Of a stretch of 64,000 nucleotides of DNA, positions 49,970-59,226 are shown piece by piece. The notes beneath the pieces were generated by a model. That model saw only the letters and a list, made by a program, of their open reading frames with translations, did no database searches and was not told where the DNA came from. How positions within the stretch are numbered: position 1 is the stretch's first letter; each line of letters begins with the position of its first letter. Position numbers and translations under genes: made by a program. Origin of the DNA: Cellulomonas sp. 73-92 (GTDB lineage Bacteria > Actinomycetota > Actinomycetes > Actinomycetales > Cellulomonadaceae); contig NZ_MKTH01000014.1 of NCBI RefSeq assembly GCF_001898175.1, forward strand, positions 62,850 to 126,849, in the 5' to 3' direction.

Positions 49970-50812
49970 TCACCCGACCGTGGTGCGGAAGTGGATGGCC
50001 TTGAACTCCTCGGTCTGCTTGCGGATGCCGACCTCGGCGGGGAAGCGCTCGATGGAGGAGGCGCCGTAGAAGCCGACGATGCCCTCGGTGTGGTCGAGGA
50101 CGTACTGCGCGTCCGGCGGGTTGGCGATCGGGCCACCGTGGCAGAGGCACAGGATGTCCGGGTTGACGCTCTTGGCGGCGTCCGCCAGCTCCTGGACCTT
50201 GACCGCGGCCTGCTCCAGCGTCAGGGCCGTCTGGGCGCCGATGGTGCCCGAGGTGGTCAGGCCCATGTGCGGGACGAGGATGTCCGCGCCGGCCCGGGCC
50301 AGGTCCTTGGCCTGCTCGACGTCGAACGCGTAGGGCGTGGTCAGCAGGTCCATCTCGTGGGCCATGCGGATCATGTCGACCTCGGGGCCGAAGCCCATGC
50401 CGGTCTCCTCGAGGTTGGCGCGGAACACGCCGTCGATCAGCCCGACGGTCGGGAAGTTCTGCACGCCGGCGAACCCGATCTCCTTGACCTGCTTGAGGAA
50501 GTAGGGCATCACCCGGAACGGGTCCGTGCCGTTGACGCCGGCGAGCACCGGGGTCCGCTTGACGACCGGCAGCACCTCCATCGCCATGTCCATGACGATG
50601 GCGTTCGCGTCGCCGTAGGCCAGCAGCCCGGACAGCGAGCCGCGGCCCGCCATGCGGAAGCGCCCTGAGTTGTAGATGACCAGCAGGTCGATGCCGCCGG
50701 CCTCGGCGGACTTCGCCGTGATGCCGGTGCCCGCCCCGCCGCCGACGATCGGCTTGCCCGCCGCCACCTGGGCGCGGAACCGGTCGAGGATCTGCGTGCG
50801 TGTCTCAGACAT
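49970..50812 (-). CDS. phosphoenolpyruvate hydrolase-like TIM-barrel protein (Tm-1 C-terminal domain family)
   Basis: 280-residue TIM barrel of the PEP hydrolase-like family (PF09370). [34 protein letters not shown] is diagnostic, with [17 protein letters not shown] and [21 protein letters not shown] later. In plants the same domain follows a UPF0261 domain in the Tm-1 virus-resistance protein; in bacteria the two are usually separate adjacent genes, as here. Catalytic function is not established by sequence. ATG 50812 lies 13 nt after the UPF0261 stop. Confidence 0.9.
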   Translation of the reverse strand: MSETRTQILDRFRAQVAAGKPIVGGGAGTGITAKSAEAGGIDLLVIYNSGRFRMAGRGSLSGLLAYGDANAIVMDMAMEVLPVVKRTPVLAGVNGTDPFRVMPYFLKQVKEIGFAGVQNFPTVGLIDGVFRANLEETGMGFGPEVDMIRMAHEMDLLTTPYAFDVEQAKDLARAGADILVPHMGLTTSGTIGAQTALTLEQAAVKVQELADAAKSVNPDILCLCHGGPIANPPDAQYVLDHTEGIVGFYGASSIERFPAEVGIRKQTEEFKAIHFRTTVG

Positions 50813-50825
50813 GTCTCTCCTTCGG

Positions 50826-52067
50826 CTACTGGCCGGCGACGAGCCGGCGCTCGGTGATCAGGGCGTGCAGGGCATCGGCCATCGCGACGGCGAAGGTCGG
50901 CTCGTTGATGTCGACGTCGCGCTCCTCGATCGTGACCCGGCTCCCGGCCAGGCCGGCGCGGAGCTCGGCGAACAGCGCGGCGTCCGCCTCGGCGTCCCGG
51001 AACGGGGCGCCGTCGACGTCGATGGCGCTGACACCCCGTAGGGGGATGAACAGCTCCGTCGGGCCGGTGGCGGCGGCCAGCTTGCGGGCGATGCGGCGCC
51101 CGAGCTCGGCCATCTCCTCGGTCGTCGTGCGCATGAGGGTGACGGTCGGGTTGTGCACGAACAGGTTCCGGCCCGTGAACTGCGGCGGGACCGTGTCCAT
51201 CGGCCCGAAGTTGACCATGTCCAGCGCGCCGACGCTGACCACCTGCGGCACCCCGAGGCGGCCGGCCATCTCGAGCCGGTCCGGCCCCGCGGAGAGCACC
51301 CCGCCGACGAGGTCGTCGCACAGCTCGGTGGTCGTCACGTCGCAGACGCCGGCCAGCAGGCCGGACTCGACGAGCTTCTCCATGGCACGGCCGCCGGTCC
51401 CGGTGGCGTGGAACACCAGCACCTCGTAGCCGAGCTCGGTCAGCCGCTCGCGGGCGACGGTGCAGGCCGGCGTGGTGACGCCGAACATCGTCATGCCGAC
51501 CAGCGGCTTGTGCTCGCCCTCGGGAAGGCCCAGGCGCGCCTCGTAGGCCTTGGCCATCCCCGCGATGCCGGCGGCCGCGTTGCCGAGCACCAGCTGGGAG
51601 ATGCGGTTGATCCCCGCGACGTCGGTCACCGAGTACATCAGCGTGGCGTCCACCTCGCCGACGTACGGCTTGACGTCCCCGCTGGCCATCGTCGAGACCA
51701 GCAGCTTGGGGAAGCCGATGGGCAGCGCCTGCATGGCGGGAGCCGCCACCGAGGATCCGCCCGATCCGCCGATGCTCAGCAGGCCGTGGATCGCCCCCTC
51801 GGCCGCGAGTCGCTTGACGACGGCGGCCGCCCCGGCGCCCATCACCGTCATCATCTCGCCGCGGTCGCGGCGCTCCCGCAGCCCCGCGGCGTCCTGGCCG
51901 GCCGCGGCGATCACCTCGTCGGAGGTCACGGCGGCCAGCGGGGAGGTGGAGAACGACCCGACGTCGATCGGGAGGACCTCCACACCGTTCTCGATCAGTC
52001 GATCCGCGAGCCAGGAGTACTCGACGCCCTTGGTGTCGAGCGTGCCCAGCAGTGCAACCTTCGCCAT
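50826..52067 (-). CDS. Tm-1-like ATP-binding domain protein (UPF0261)
   Basis: 413-residue UPF0261 protein homologous to the N-terminal half of tomato Tm-1, which binds [24 protein letters not shown] opens the fold, and [37 protein letters not shown] and [11 protein letters not shown] mark the two lobes. ATG 52067 is chosen because AAGGAG lies 5 nt upstream; an upstream GTG would overlap that site. It is the first gene of the operon with the TIM barrel, cupin and membrane protein. Confidence 0.92.
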   Translation of the reverse strand: MAKVALLGTLDTKGVEYSWLADRLIENGVEVLPIDVGSFSTSPLAAVTSDEVIAAAGQDAAGLRERRDRGEMMTVMGAGAAAVVKRLAAEGAIHGLLSIGGSGGSSVAAPAMQALPIGFPKLLVSTMASGDVKPYVGEVDATLMYSVTDVAGINRISQLVLGNAAAGIAGMAKAYEARLGLPEGEHKPLVGMTMFGVTTPACTVARERLTELGYEVLVFHATGTGGRAMEKLVESGLLAGVCDVTTTELCDDLVGGVLSAGPDRLEMAGRLGVPQVVSVGALDMVNFGPMDTVPPQFTGRNLFVHNPTVTLMRTTTEEMAELGRRIARKLAAATGPTELFIPLRGVSAIDVDGAPFRDAEADAALFAELRAGLAGSRVTIEERDVDINEPTFAVAMADALHALITERRLVAGQ

Positions 52068-52102
52068 GGTCACTCCTTTGTGTGGCGTGTCGTGCGCGCC
52101 TC

Positions 52103-52155
52103 ACGCTAGGGGTGGGCCCACGGGCGGCACCGGGCCAATCCGACGCAATTGGCCC
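52103..52155 (-). promoter_or_regulatory. palindromic operator and -10 of the UPF0261 operon
   Basis: GGGCCAAT (52132-52139), 8-nt spacer and ATTGGCCC (52148-52155) form a perfect inverted repeat. A -10-like TAGCGT lies on the minus strand at 52108-52103, about 36 nt upstream of the UPF0261 start. The palindrome centre is about 35-45 bp upstream of the expected transcript start. The cognate regulator is unknown; the nearby MocR-type and LacI-type proteins are candidates, though the LacI gene has its own, different operators. Confidence 0.55.
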
Positions 52156-52340
52156 GCATGCGGGACGCCCGTCGGGACGGGTCGCGGCGCGCGGTCGCGA
52201 CCGCCTCGGCGGGGCTCCGACGCCTCGTTGCCGGCGCCGGCATTGGACGAGCCGCTGCCGACGACGCTCCCGCCCGGACCCGGACAGAGCACGAGGCCCG
52301 CCGGACGACGCCGCCGAGCCTCGGAACTGCTACTTCGTTG
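52156..52340. other. noncoding spacer between the UPF0261 operon and tRNA-Pro
   Basis: With the operator region before it, about 270 bases lie between the UPF0261 start and the tRNA. I see no credible gene, ribosome site or long inverted repeat in this part; a GCCGAGCCTCGG near the tRNA is the only weak hairpin and might help end tRNA transcription. Confidence 0.5.
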
Positions 52341-52414
<74 letters not shown>

Positions 52415-52480
52415 CTGGCCCCGGAGGGCCGTCGAGAATGCTACCGCACGGCTCGGACCGGCCCCGCGTCCGGCGGCGCG

Positions 52481-52834
52481 CTACAGGTTGACGATGACGA
52501 GCACCGTCATGCCGACGCCGAGCAGGGCGGCGAGCGCCAGCGGGACGATCCCCGAGCGATGCCCCGCCCGCAGGGCGCGGCGGGCGAAGACGACCCCTGC
52601 GATGCAGGGGAGCAGCGCGATCGCCAGGCCCGGGATCCCGGCGGCGAGGTTCGCCCACAACGGCGTGACGTCGCCCGTGCTGGGGTCGTGGCCGACGAGG
52701 ACGTAGATGCCCTGCGCGGCGATGAACGAGAAGAAGAAGAACACCGGCACGAGGACGACGCACGCCCAGGACCAGATCAGGGGCGTCGTGGTGCCGTAGC
52801 CGGACGAGCCGATCGATCGCGGTGACGCGTCCAT
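52481..52834 (-). CDS. small multi-pass membrane protein (hypothetical)
   Basis: 117-residue membrane protein with about three hydrophobic segments: residues about 17-42 (PLIWSWACVVLVPVFFFFSFIAA), 62-82 (NLAAGIPGLAIALLPCIAGVVF) and 97-116 (VPLALAALLGVGMTVLVIVN). ATG 52834 follows an AGGGGG run. I do not recognise a family. It is in the same direction as the LacI gene upstream and the tRNA downstream. Confidence 0.7.
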   Translation of the reverse strand: MDASPRSIGSSGYGTTTPLIWSWACVVLVPVFFFFSFIAAQGIYVLVGHDPSTGDVTPLWANLAAGIPGLAIALLPCIAGVVFARRALRAGHRSGIVPLALAALLGVGMTVLVIVNL

Positions 52835-52907
52835 GAGGAGCACCCCCTCTGGCCGCACGGTCTCGCGGCGGGCTCGCCCGCGCCAGAGGCGAAGGTCCCC
52901 GCGACGG

Positions 52908-53936
52908 TCAGCGCGGCCGCGGTGGGGCGGTCGTCCCCCGCACGATGAGCTCGGTCGGCACGACGAGGCGGTCCTGCACGGGCCGCTGCTGCGAGCGGAG
53001 CTGCTCGAGGAGGATCCGCACCAGCTCGTGCCCGATGGTGTGGAAGTCCTGCTTGACGGTGGTCAGCGGCGGATACGCGTACTCGGACAGCGCGATGCCG
53101 TCGAAGCCGACGACGCTGACGTCGTCGGGCACGCGCCGGCCGAGCTCGTGCAGCGCCCGCATCAGCCCGAGCGCCATCTCGTCGTTCGCGCAGTACACGG
53201 CGGTGACGGAGTCGTCGGCGGCGACCTGGTGGCCGAGCTCGTAGCCCGAGCGAGCCGTCCAGTCGCCCCGCCACAGCCGCGGCGGGGCGATGCCGGCGCC
53301 CTCGAGGCAGCGCTGCCAGCTCGCGACGCGGACGTTGGCGGGCTCGGAGTCCGCCGGCCCGGCGACGTGGTGCACGGTGCGGTGGCCCAGTCCCAGGAGG
53401 TGACCGACGGCGTCGAACGTGCCCTGCACCTGGTCGGCGACGACCGCGGGGTAGTGGCCGACGAGCCGGGAGTCGGAGACCACCACGGCCAGGCCGGCGG
53501 GCAGGGCGAGCGACTCCGGCGTCGCCTCCTCGGCGCGGATGATGATCAGCCCGTCGATGGCCTGGTGGGTGAGGAGGTGGGCGGCGCTCTCCCACTCGTT
53601 GGGGTCGGCGTGGCGCACGCCGACCACGGTCACCGCGTAGTCCTGCGCCTGGGCGGCCTCGATGACGCCCTCGGTGGTCAGCGCCTCGCCGGTGCGCTCG
53701 AACCGGTGGGCGAGCAGGCCGATCGTGCCGAAGGCCCCGTTGCGCAGGGCTCGCGCGGCGTGGTTGGGGGAGTAGCCGAGCTGGTCCATGGCGGCGATCA
53801 CGCGCGCCCGGGTGTCGCCGCTCACGCGCGCCGCCCCGGTGGACACGCGGGACACGGTCTGGGCCGAGACCCCGGCGAGCCGTGCGACGTCCTCGATCGA
53901 CGGGGCGCGCCGAGGACGACCCGCAGTGGTGGGCAT
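52908..53936 (-). CDS. LacI family transcriptional regulator
   Basis: 342-residue repressor with an N-terminal helix-turn-helix (SIEDVARLAGVSAQTVSRVSTG) and hinge helix (YSPNHAARALRNG), then a periplasmic-binding-protein-like sensor domain (TIGLLAHRF, YCANDEMALGLMRAL, SVVGFDGIALSEYAYPPLTTVKQD). It is divergent from lacZ and very likely represses it through the two operators in the 237-bp intergenic region, one of which overlaps its own promoter. The effector is probably a galactoside. Confidence 0.95.
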   Translation of the reverse strand: MPTTAGRPRRAPSIEDVARLAGVSAQTVSRVSTGAARVSGDTRARVIAAMDQLGYSPNHAARALRNGAFGTIGLLAHRFERTGEALTTEGVIEAAQAQDYAVTVVGVRHADPNEWESAAHLLTHQAIDGLIIIRAEEATPESLALPAGLAVVVSDSRLVGHYPAVVADQVQGTFDAVGHLLGLGHRTVHHVAGPADSEPANVRVASWQRCLEGAGIAPPRLWRGDWTARSGYELGHQVAADDSVTAVYCANDEMALGLMRALHELGRRVPDDVSVVGFDGIALSEYAYPPLTTVKQDFHTIGHELVRILLEQLRSQQRPVQDRLVVPTELIVRGTTAPPRPR

Positions 53937-53969
53937 GCGCGCATGCTACGCGCCGACCTGCGGCCTTGA

Positions 53970-53985
53970 TGATGACGTCAACATA
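53970..53985 (-). promoter_or_regulatory. LacI-type operator O1 overlapping the lacI -10
   Basis: Read on the minus strand, TATGTTGACGTCATCA covers 53985-53970: a -10-like TATGTT followed by the palindromic TGTTGACGTCATCA with an ACGT centre at 53976/53977. It faces the LacI gene, so it would mediate autorepression. Confidence 0.7.
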
Positions 53986-54034
53986 GGGGTAGAGGCACGC
54001 GCACCGATCGAGAGTCACCGGCGACCGCGCCTCG

Positions 54035-54075
54035 TTGACAGCGCATCCGCTATACCGCCTATGTTTACGTCAACG
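54035..54075 (+). promoter_or_regulatory. lacZ promoter and LacI-type operator O2
   Basis: TTGACA (54035-54040) and TATGTT (54060-54065) with 19-bp spacing form the promoter. The -10 runs into TGTTTACGTCAACG (54062-54075), a near-palindrome with ACGT centre at 54068/54069 that matches O1. Operator centres are 92 bp apart, compatible with DNA looping. Binding would block both promoters. Confidence 0.75.
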
Positions 54076-54173
54076 CCCATCGTCGACGCGCCTGTCGACG
54101 TGGTGGGGGACCGCTCGCGCGAGGCCCCGACGGTGGGGTTCGGCTCGAGATCGAGGCAAGCAGGAGCCATCAC

Positions 54174-57100
54174 GTGACATTCGACATCAGCCGGGTCGCG
54201 GACCCGGAGTACTTCGCCGAGAACCGCCTGGCCGCCCATTCCGACCACCGCTGGTTCCGCGACGCCGACGAGGCCGCCTCGGGGGTCAGCGGGTACGAGC
54301 AGTCGCTGTCGGGCATGTGGAAGCTCCACTACGCGAAGAACCCCGGCCAGCGGGTCGAGGGCTTCGAGGCGCTCGACCACGACACGTCCGGCTGGGACGA
54401 CATCCGGGTGCCGGCGCACATCCAGCTCGAGGGCTACGACCGCGCCCAGTACACCAACGTCCAGTACCCGTGGGACGGGCACGAGGCCGTCGAGCCGGGC
54501 GAGGTGCCGCAGCGCTACAACCCCGTGGCGAGCTACGTGAGGACGTACACGCCGGACCGGCCGCTGGCGCCGGGGGAGCGGCTGAGCGTGGCGTTCCAGG
54601 GCGCCGAGAGCGCCGTCGCGGTGTGGCACAACGGCGTCTACGTCGGGTACGCGGGCGACTCCTTCACGCCGTCGGAGTTCGACCTGACCGACACCCTCGT
54701 GGCGGGCGAGAACAAGCTCGCCGCGCAGGTGGTCAAGTGGACCAGCGGCTCGTGGATCGAGGACCAGGACTTCTACCGCTTCTCGGGCCTGTTCCGCGAC
54801 GTGGTGCTGTACCGGCGTCCCGCGGTCCACGCCGAGGACGTGCGGGTCCGGTCCACGGTGTCCGACGACCTGGCCGAGGCGATCGTCTCGGTCCAGGTCT
54901 CGCTCGCAGGGCGCGGGAGCGTGCGGGCTGCGCTCGAGGGGGTCGGGGAGCTGTCCGAGGCGGGCGACGGCGAGCTCGTCGTGCGCGTGGCCGCCCCGCG
55001 GCTGTGGAGCGCGGAGGACCCGTTCCGGTACACCCTGACGCTGCAGTTGCGGGACGCCGAGGGCGCGCTCGCCGAGGTCGTCCCTCTGCGCGTCGGCATC
55101 CGCCGGTTCGGCATCGAGGACGGGCTGCTGAAGGTCAACGGCCGGCGCGTCGTGTTCAAGGGTGTCAACCGGCACGAGTTCGGCCTCGACGGGCGCGTCA
55201 TGAGCCGGGAGCAGACGGAGGCGGACGTCCGGCTGATGAAGGCCGCCGGCATCAACGCCGTGCGCACCAGCCACTACCCGAACAACTCCTTCTTCTACGA
55301 CCTGTGCGACGAGTACGGCCTGTACGTCGTCGACGAGATGAACCTCGAGGCCCACGGCTTGTGGGACGCCGTGAACCGCGGCCGGCTCACGGTCGACCAG
55401 GCGGTGCCCGGCGACCGGCCCGAGTGGCTGCCGGCCCTGCTCGACCGGGCCGCGAGCATGGTGCAGCGGGACAAGAACCACGCCTGCGTCGTCATGTGGT
55501 CGTGCGGCAACGAGTCGTTCGGCGGGAAGGACATCCTCGCGGTCTCGAACTACTTCCGTGAGGTCGACGACCGACCGGTCCACTACGAGGGCGTGCACTG
55601 GGACGACCGCTATCCCGAGACGAGCGACGTCGTCAGCCGCATGTACGCGCCGGCGGCCGAGATCGAGGCGTTCCTCGCCACCCACCGGGACAAGCCGTTC
55701 GTCCTCTGCGAGTACGCCCACGCGATGGGCAACTCGTTCGGCGCCGTCGACAGGTACCTCGATCTCGCCTACCGCGAGCCGCTGTTCCAGGGTGGCTTCA
55801 TCTGGGACTTCGCCGACCAGGCCGTCCGCCTGACCGACCGGTACGGCCGTCCGTACCTCGGCTACGGCGGCGACAGCGGCGAGGCGCCCAGCGACTACGA
55901 GTTCTGCGGCAACGGCATCCTCTTCGCCGACCACACGCCGACGCCCAAGCTGCAGGAGGTCAGGTACCTCTACCAGCCGCTCCGCGTCGCCGTCACCGCC
56001 GACTCGTTCGTCGTCGAGAACCGCGAGCTGTTCACCGGCACCGAGGCCTACCGCTGCGTCGTCACCCTGCGGCGGGAGGGCCAGGTGCTCGAGGAGGCCA
56101 CGGTCGCCACCGCGGTCGAGCCTGGTTCGTCGGCCACGTACCCGCTGCCGTTCGCGGCGCCGCGGGCCGCGGGGGAGTACACCGTCGACGTCTCGTTCCG
56201 CCTGCCCGAGCCCACGCGGTGGGCCGACGCCGGGCACGAGGTCGCGTGGGGCCAGGGCGTCGTCGTGGTGCCCGCCGCCGCGGCGGCCCCCCGGACGACG
56301 AGGGCGCCCGAGCTCGTCGACGGGATCCACAACATCGGGGTGCGGGGCGAGCACTTCGCCGCCCTGTTCTCGCGGCTGCACGGCGGGCTGGTCTCGTACC
56401 GCTTCGGCCTCACGCCGGACGGCGGGCACGAGATGCTCCGGGCGGTGCCGCGGCCGAGCTTCTGGCACGCGCCGACGTCGAACGAGAAGGGCTGGAACGG
56501 CCCGTTCCACGACGGGCAGTGGCTGCTGGCCAGCCGGTACGCCGACGTCGTCGGCGGCCCCACCGCGCAGCTGCGTGACGGCCGCGCCGAGGTGTCGTAC
56601 CGCTACGTGCTGCCGACCACGCCGCGCAGCGAGTGCGACCTCGTGTACGCGGTGGACGGGGACGGGCACGTCGACGTGACGCTGACGGCGCGGCCCGGAG
56701 ACGGTCTGCCGGACATGCCCGAGCTCGGCGTGCTCTTCGAGGCCCCGGCGGACCTGCACCGGCTGCGCTGGTACGGCGAGGGGCCCGACGAGTGCTACGT
56801 CGACCGTCGCAACGGGGCGCGCCTCGGGGTGTACTCGAGCGACGTCACCCGCGAGCTGACCCCGTACCTGCGGCCGCAGGAGGCCGGCAGCCGCACCGGC
56901 GTGCGGTGGGCGGAGGTCACCGACGAGCGGGGTGCCGGGCTCCGGTTCGACTGCCCCGACGGCATGGAGTTCTCGGCCCTGCCGTGGACGCCGTTCGAGG
57001 TCGAGAACGCGGCGCACCACGTCGAGCTGCCGCCGATCCACCGCACGGTGCTCCGCCCCGCGCTCATGCGCCGCGGGGTCGGCGGCGACGACTCGTGGGG

Positions 57101-57182
57101 CGCGCGGACGCACCCGGAGTACCTGCTGCCCACCGGGACCGAGCTCGTGTTCCGCTTCGGCTTCCAGGGGATGCGGTCGTGA
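54174..57182 (+). CDS. lacZ: beta-galactosidase, glycoside hydrolase family 2
   Basis: 1002-residue LacZ-type enzyme hydrolysing beta-galactosides. The sugar-binding domain (YTNVQYPWDGHE), immunoglobulin-like domain, TIM barrel with FKGVNRHEF, HYPNNSFFYDLCDEYGLYVVDEMNLEAHG, acid/base Glu in SCGNESFGG and nucleophile Glu in LCEYAHAMGNS, and the C-terminal beta-gal small chain (HNIGVRGEHF, YGEGPDECYVDR) are all intact. No signal peptide, so the enzyme is cytoplasmic. GTG 54174 has a GGAG site 9-10 nt upstream. The MFS transporter downstream probably imports the substrate. Confidence 0.96.
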   Translation: MTFDISRVADPEYFAENRLAAHSDHRWFRDADEAASGVSGYEQSLSGMWKLHYAKNPGQRVEGFEALDHDTSGWDDIRVPAHIQLEGYDRAQYTNVQYPWDGHEAVEPGEVPQRYNPVASYVRTYTPDRPLAPGERLSVAFQGAESAVAVWHNGVYVGYAGDSFTPSEFDLTDTLVAGENKLAAQVVKWTSGSWIEDQDFYRFSGLFRDVVLYRRPAVHAEDVRVRSTVSDDLAEAIVSVQVSLAGRGSVRAALEGVGELSEAGDGELVVRVAAPRLWSAEDPFRYTLTLQLRDAEGALAEVVPLRVGIRRFGIEDGLLKVNGRRVVFKGVNRHEFGLDGRVMSREQTEADVRLMKAAGINAVRTSHYPNNSFFYDLCDEYGLYVVDEMNLEAHGLWDAVNRGRLTVDQAVPGDRPEWLPALLDRAASMVQRDKNHACVVMWSCGNESFGGKDILAVSNYFREVDDRPVHYEGVHWDDRYPETSDVVSRMYAPAAEIEAFLATHRDKPFVLCEYAHAMGNSFGAVDRYLDLAYREPLFQGGFIWDFADQAVRLTDRYGRPYLGYGGDSGEAPSDYEFCGNGILFADHTPTPKLQEVRYLYQPLRVAVTADSFVVENRELFTGTEAYRCVVTLRREGQVLEEATVATAVEPGSSATYPLPFAAPRAAGEYTVDVSFRLPEPTRWADAGHEVAWGQGVVVVPAAAAAPRTTRAPELVDGIHNIGVRGEHFAALFSRLHGGLVSYRFGLTPDGGHEMLRAVPRPSFWHAPTSNEKGWNGPFHDGQWLLASRYADVVGGPTAQLRDGRAEVSYRYVLPTTPRSECDLVYAVDGDGHVDVTLTARPGDGLPDMPELGVLFEAPADLHRLRWYGEGPDECYVDRRNGARLGVYSSDVTRELTPYLRPQEAGSRTGVRWAEVTDERGAGLRFDCPDGMEFSALPWTPFEVENAAHHVELPPIHRTVLRPALMRRGVGGDDSWGARTHPEYLLPTGTELVFRFGFQGMRS

Positions 57183-57236
57183 CGCCCGCCTGGGAGGCGG
57201 GGCACCGCGGTGCCGGGTTCCGGCAGACTCCTCCCC

Positions 57237-58556
57237 GTGCGCGCGACTGAATCCCGCCACTCGCTGACGAGGGCCGTGGTGGCGCTGCGGGGCAACCCGC
57301 GCGCCGCCGTGTACACCGAGCCGATGTGGGGCCTGTCGATGGCCCTGGTCCTGCCGTACGCCTCGGTGTACATGCTGGCCCTCGGGCTCCACGACGAGCA
57401 GATCGGCCTGCTCGCGACGATCTCGCTGCTGTCGCAGGTGGTGTTCGGGCTGCTGTCGGGTGTCATCACCGACAAGCTGGGCCGGCGCACCACCACCGCG
57501 GTGTTCGACATCGTCGCGTGGGTGGTGCCGTGCGTCGTCTGGGCCGTGGCGCACAACTTCTGGTTCTTCCTCGTGGCGTCCCTGGTCAACGGCACGTGGC
57601 AGGTGACCCAGAACTCGTGGGACTGCCTGCTGGTGGAGGACGCGGACCCCCGCCAGATCACGGGGATCTACTCGCTGGTGCGGGTGGCGGCCGACTTCTC
57701 GGCCCTCTTCGCCCCGATCGCGGCCCTCCTGGTGTCGCACTACGGGCTGGTGCCGGCGGTCCGGATCCTCTACGTGAACGCGGCCGTGGTGATGGCGATC
57801 AAGATCGCGATCCTGTACCGATGGTCGACGGAGACCGCCACCGGCCGGGTGAGGATGGCGCAGACGCGGGGCCGGAGCATGTGGTCGCTGCTCGCCGAGT
57901 ACCGCGGCGTCCTGCCGATCATCGTGCGGTCGCGGGGGACCATCTTCTCGCTCGGGATCATGGCGATCGTCGCCGCCGTCACCGTCGTCACGCAGACCTT
58001 CTGGCAGGTCGTCGTCAGCCAGAAGCTCGGTGTCCCCGACCCGTTGCTGCCGTTCTTCCCGATGGTGCGCTCGGTGCTCACGGTGCTGTTCTTCTTCACC
58101 GTGATCCCGCGCCTGACGGGCCGCCGTCACCTCAAGGGCGCGCTGCTCTGGGGGTTCGGCGTGTACCTGGCCGGGCAGGCGCTCCTCGTGGCCATCCCGG
58201 GCAGCCCGCCCACCGGCACCACGTACGTCCTGCTCGGCGTGACGCTCGTGCTGGACGGTTTCGGCGCGGGCATCCTCTTCATGCTGTCCGAGTCGCTGGT
58301 GGCGCTGCACGTCGACCGCGCGGAGCGGTCGCGCGTGATGGCGGTGCAGCGCACGTGCGTCATGCTCGTGAGCGCGCCGTTCGGGTGGTTCGGCGGCTGG
58401 CTGTCGGGGATGGACCGGACGTGGCCCTTCGTCCTGACGTCGCTGCTGCTGCTCGGCGGCGTCCTGGTGACCGCGCTGTTCTTCGTCGCGACGCACGACG
58501 AGCCGGACGAGACCCCGGTGCCGGCGCCGCAGACCGCGGAGCCGCACGCCCGGTAG
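57237..58556 (+). CDS. MFS transporter (probable galactoside permease)
   Basis: 439-residue major facilitator with twelve predicted membrane segments. The loop between TM2 and TM3 reads GVITDKLGRRTTT, the usual MFS signature, and TM5 carries RVAADFSALFAPIAALLV. GTG 57237 is preferred because a -10-like CAGACT (57224-57229) ends 7 nt upstream with no ribosome site; an earlier GTG at 57210 would put that element inside the gene. The position 54 nt after lacZ suggests uptake of lactose or another beta-galactoside. Confidence 0.85.
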   Translation: MRATESRHSLTRAVVALRGNPRAAVYTEPMWGLSMALVLPYASVYMLALGLHDEQIGLLATISLLSQVVFGLLSGVITDKLGRRTTTAVFDIVAWVVPCVVWAVAHNFWFFLVASLVNGTWQVTQNSWDCLLVEDADPRQITGIYSLVRVAADFSALFAPIAALLVSHYGLVPAVRILYVNAAVVMAIKIAILYRWSTETATGRVRMAQTRGRSMWSLLAEYRGVLPIIVRSRGTIFSLGIMAIVAAVTVVTQTFWQVVVSQKLGVPDPLLPFFPMVRSVLTVLFFFTVIPRLTGRRHLKGALLWGFGVYLAGQALLVAIPGSPPTGTTYVLLGVTLVLDGFGAGILFMLSESLVALHVDRAERSRVMAVQRTCVMLVSAPFGWFGGWLSGMDRTWPFVLTSLLLLGGVLVTALFFVATHDEPDETPVPAPQTAEPHAR

Positions 58557-58593
58557 CGCCGGCACCGGCCCGCTGCCCCTGGCGCCGCGGCGA

Positions 58594-59226
58594 TCAGAGG
58601 TCGAGCCGGACCACCACCCGGCGTGGGGTGGGACGGCTCACCTCGCGGAACCCTGCCGCGAGGAAGGCGCTCACCGGGCCGACGTTGAGCTCGCCCCAGG
58701 TGACCTCCGTGCCGGGCCGCGTGGTCATCGGGTAGCCCTCGATCGCGCGGGCGCCGGCCGCCGCGGCGTGCTCGGCGGCGCCGCGCGCCAGGTCGTAGGT
58801 CAGGTGGCGGCCGCGATACCCCAGGCGCACGACGAAGCAGACCGCGGCCCACACGGTCGGGTCGCCCTTGTCCTCGGCGCGGCCCTTCCACGCGACGGGC
58901 GAGTTGAGCACCCGCCGGAACCCCGCGCGGGGGCCGACCTCGCACCACCCCACCGGCTCGTCGCCGAGGTACGCGATGACGCCACTGGTCGAGGGGGCGG
59001 CGTCGTCGCCCGCGTTCGTCTGCCGGCGGAGGTGGAACGAGCGCTCCTCGAAGGGCATGGGGAACCACGCCGCGTCCGCCCAGACCTGTCGTTGGCACTG
59101 GCAGTGGTGCGCGTAGTCGGCGCGTCCGAGGACCGTCTGCAGGTCCTCCCACGACGCCTCGTTCGCGCGCACCACGCGCACCGGCGCCCCGTCCCGCGGC
59201 GCGCGCGGCGCTCCCGCCGGCGTCAC
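58594..59226 (-). CDS. GNAT family N-acetyltransferase
   Basis: 210-residue acetyltransferase-like protein. A GNAT core is visible from residue 15 on: VIAYLGDEPVGWCEVGPR (beta-bulge region), AAVCFVVRLGYRGRHLTYDLARGAAEHA (acetyl-CoA loop Q/RxxGxG variant) and SAFLAAGFREV. A Cys/His-rich N-terminal segment (YAHHCQCQRQVW) is unusual and may bind metal. GTG 59226 overlaps the stop of the RclA-like gene (GTGA), so it is coupled to it. Substrate unknown. Confidence 0.82.
   Translation of the reverse strand: MTPAGAPRAPRDGAPVRVVRANEASWEDLQTVLGRADYAHHCQCQRQVWADAAWFPMPFEERSFHLRRQTNAGDDAAPSTSGVIAYLGDEPVGWCEVGPRAGFRRVLNSPVAWKGRAEDKGDPTVWAAVCFVVRLGYRGRHLTYDLARGAAEHAAAAGARAIEGYPMTTRPGTEVTWGELNVGPVSAFLAAGFREVSRPTPRRVVVRLDL

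Noticed and set aside
50826..52067. An antiviral (anti-phage) function for the UPF0261/TIM-barrel pair by analogy with tomato Tm-1
   Set aside because: No defence genes surround it; the cupin, membrane protein and operator suggest metabolism. The analogy rests on one plant virus system.
54015..58565. A 1516-codon open frame on the minus strand across lacZ and the MFS gene
   Set aside because: It is the antisense shadow of GC-rich codons in real genes; composition is Arg/His/Asp/Val-rich with no domain, and both strands cannot be coding over this length.
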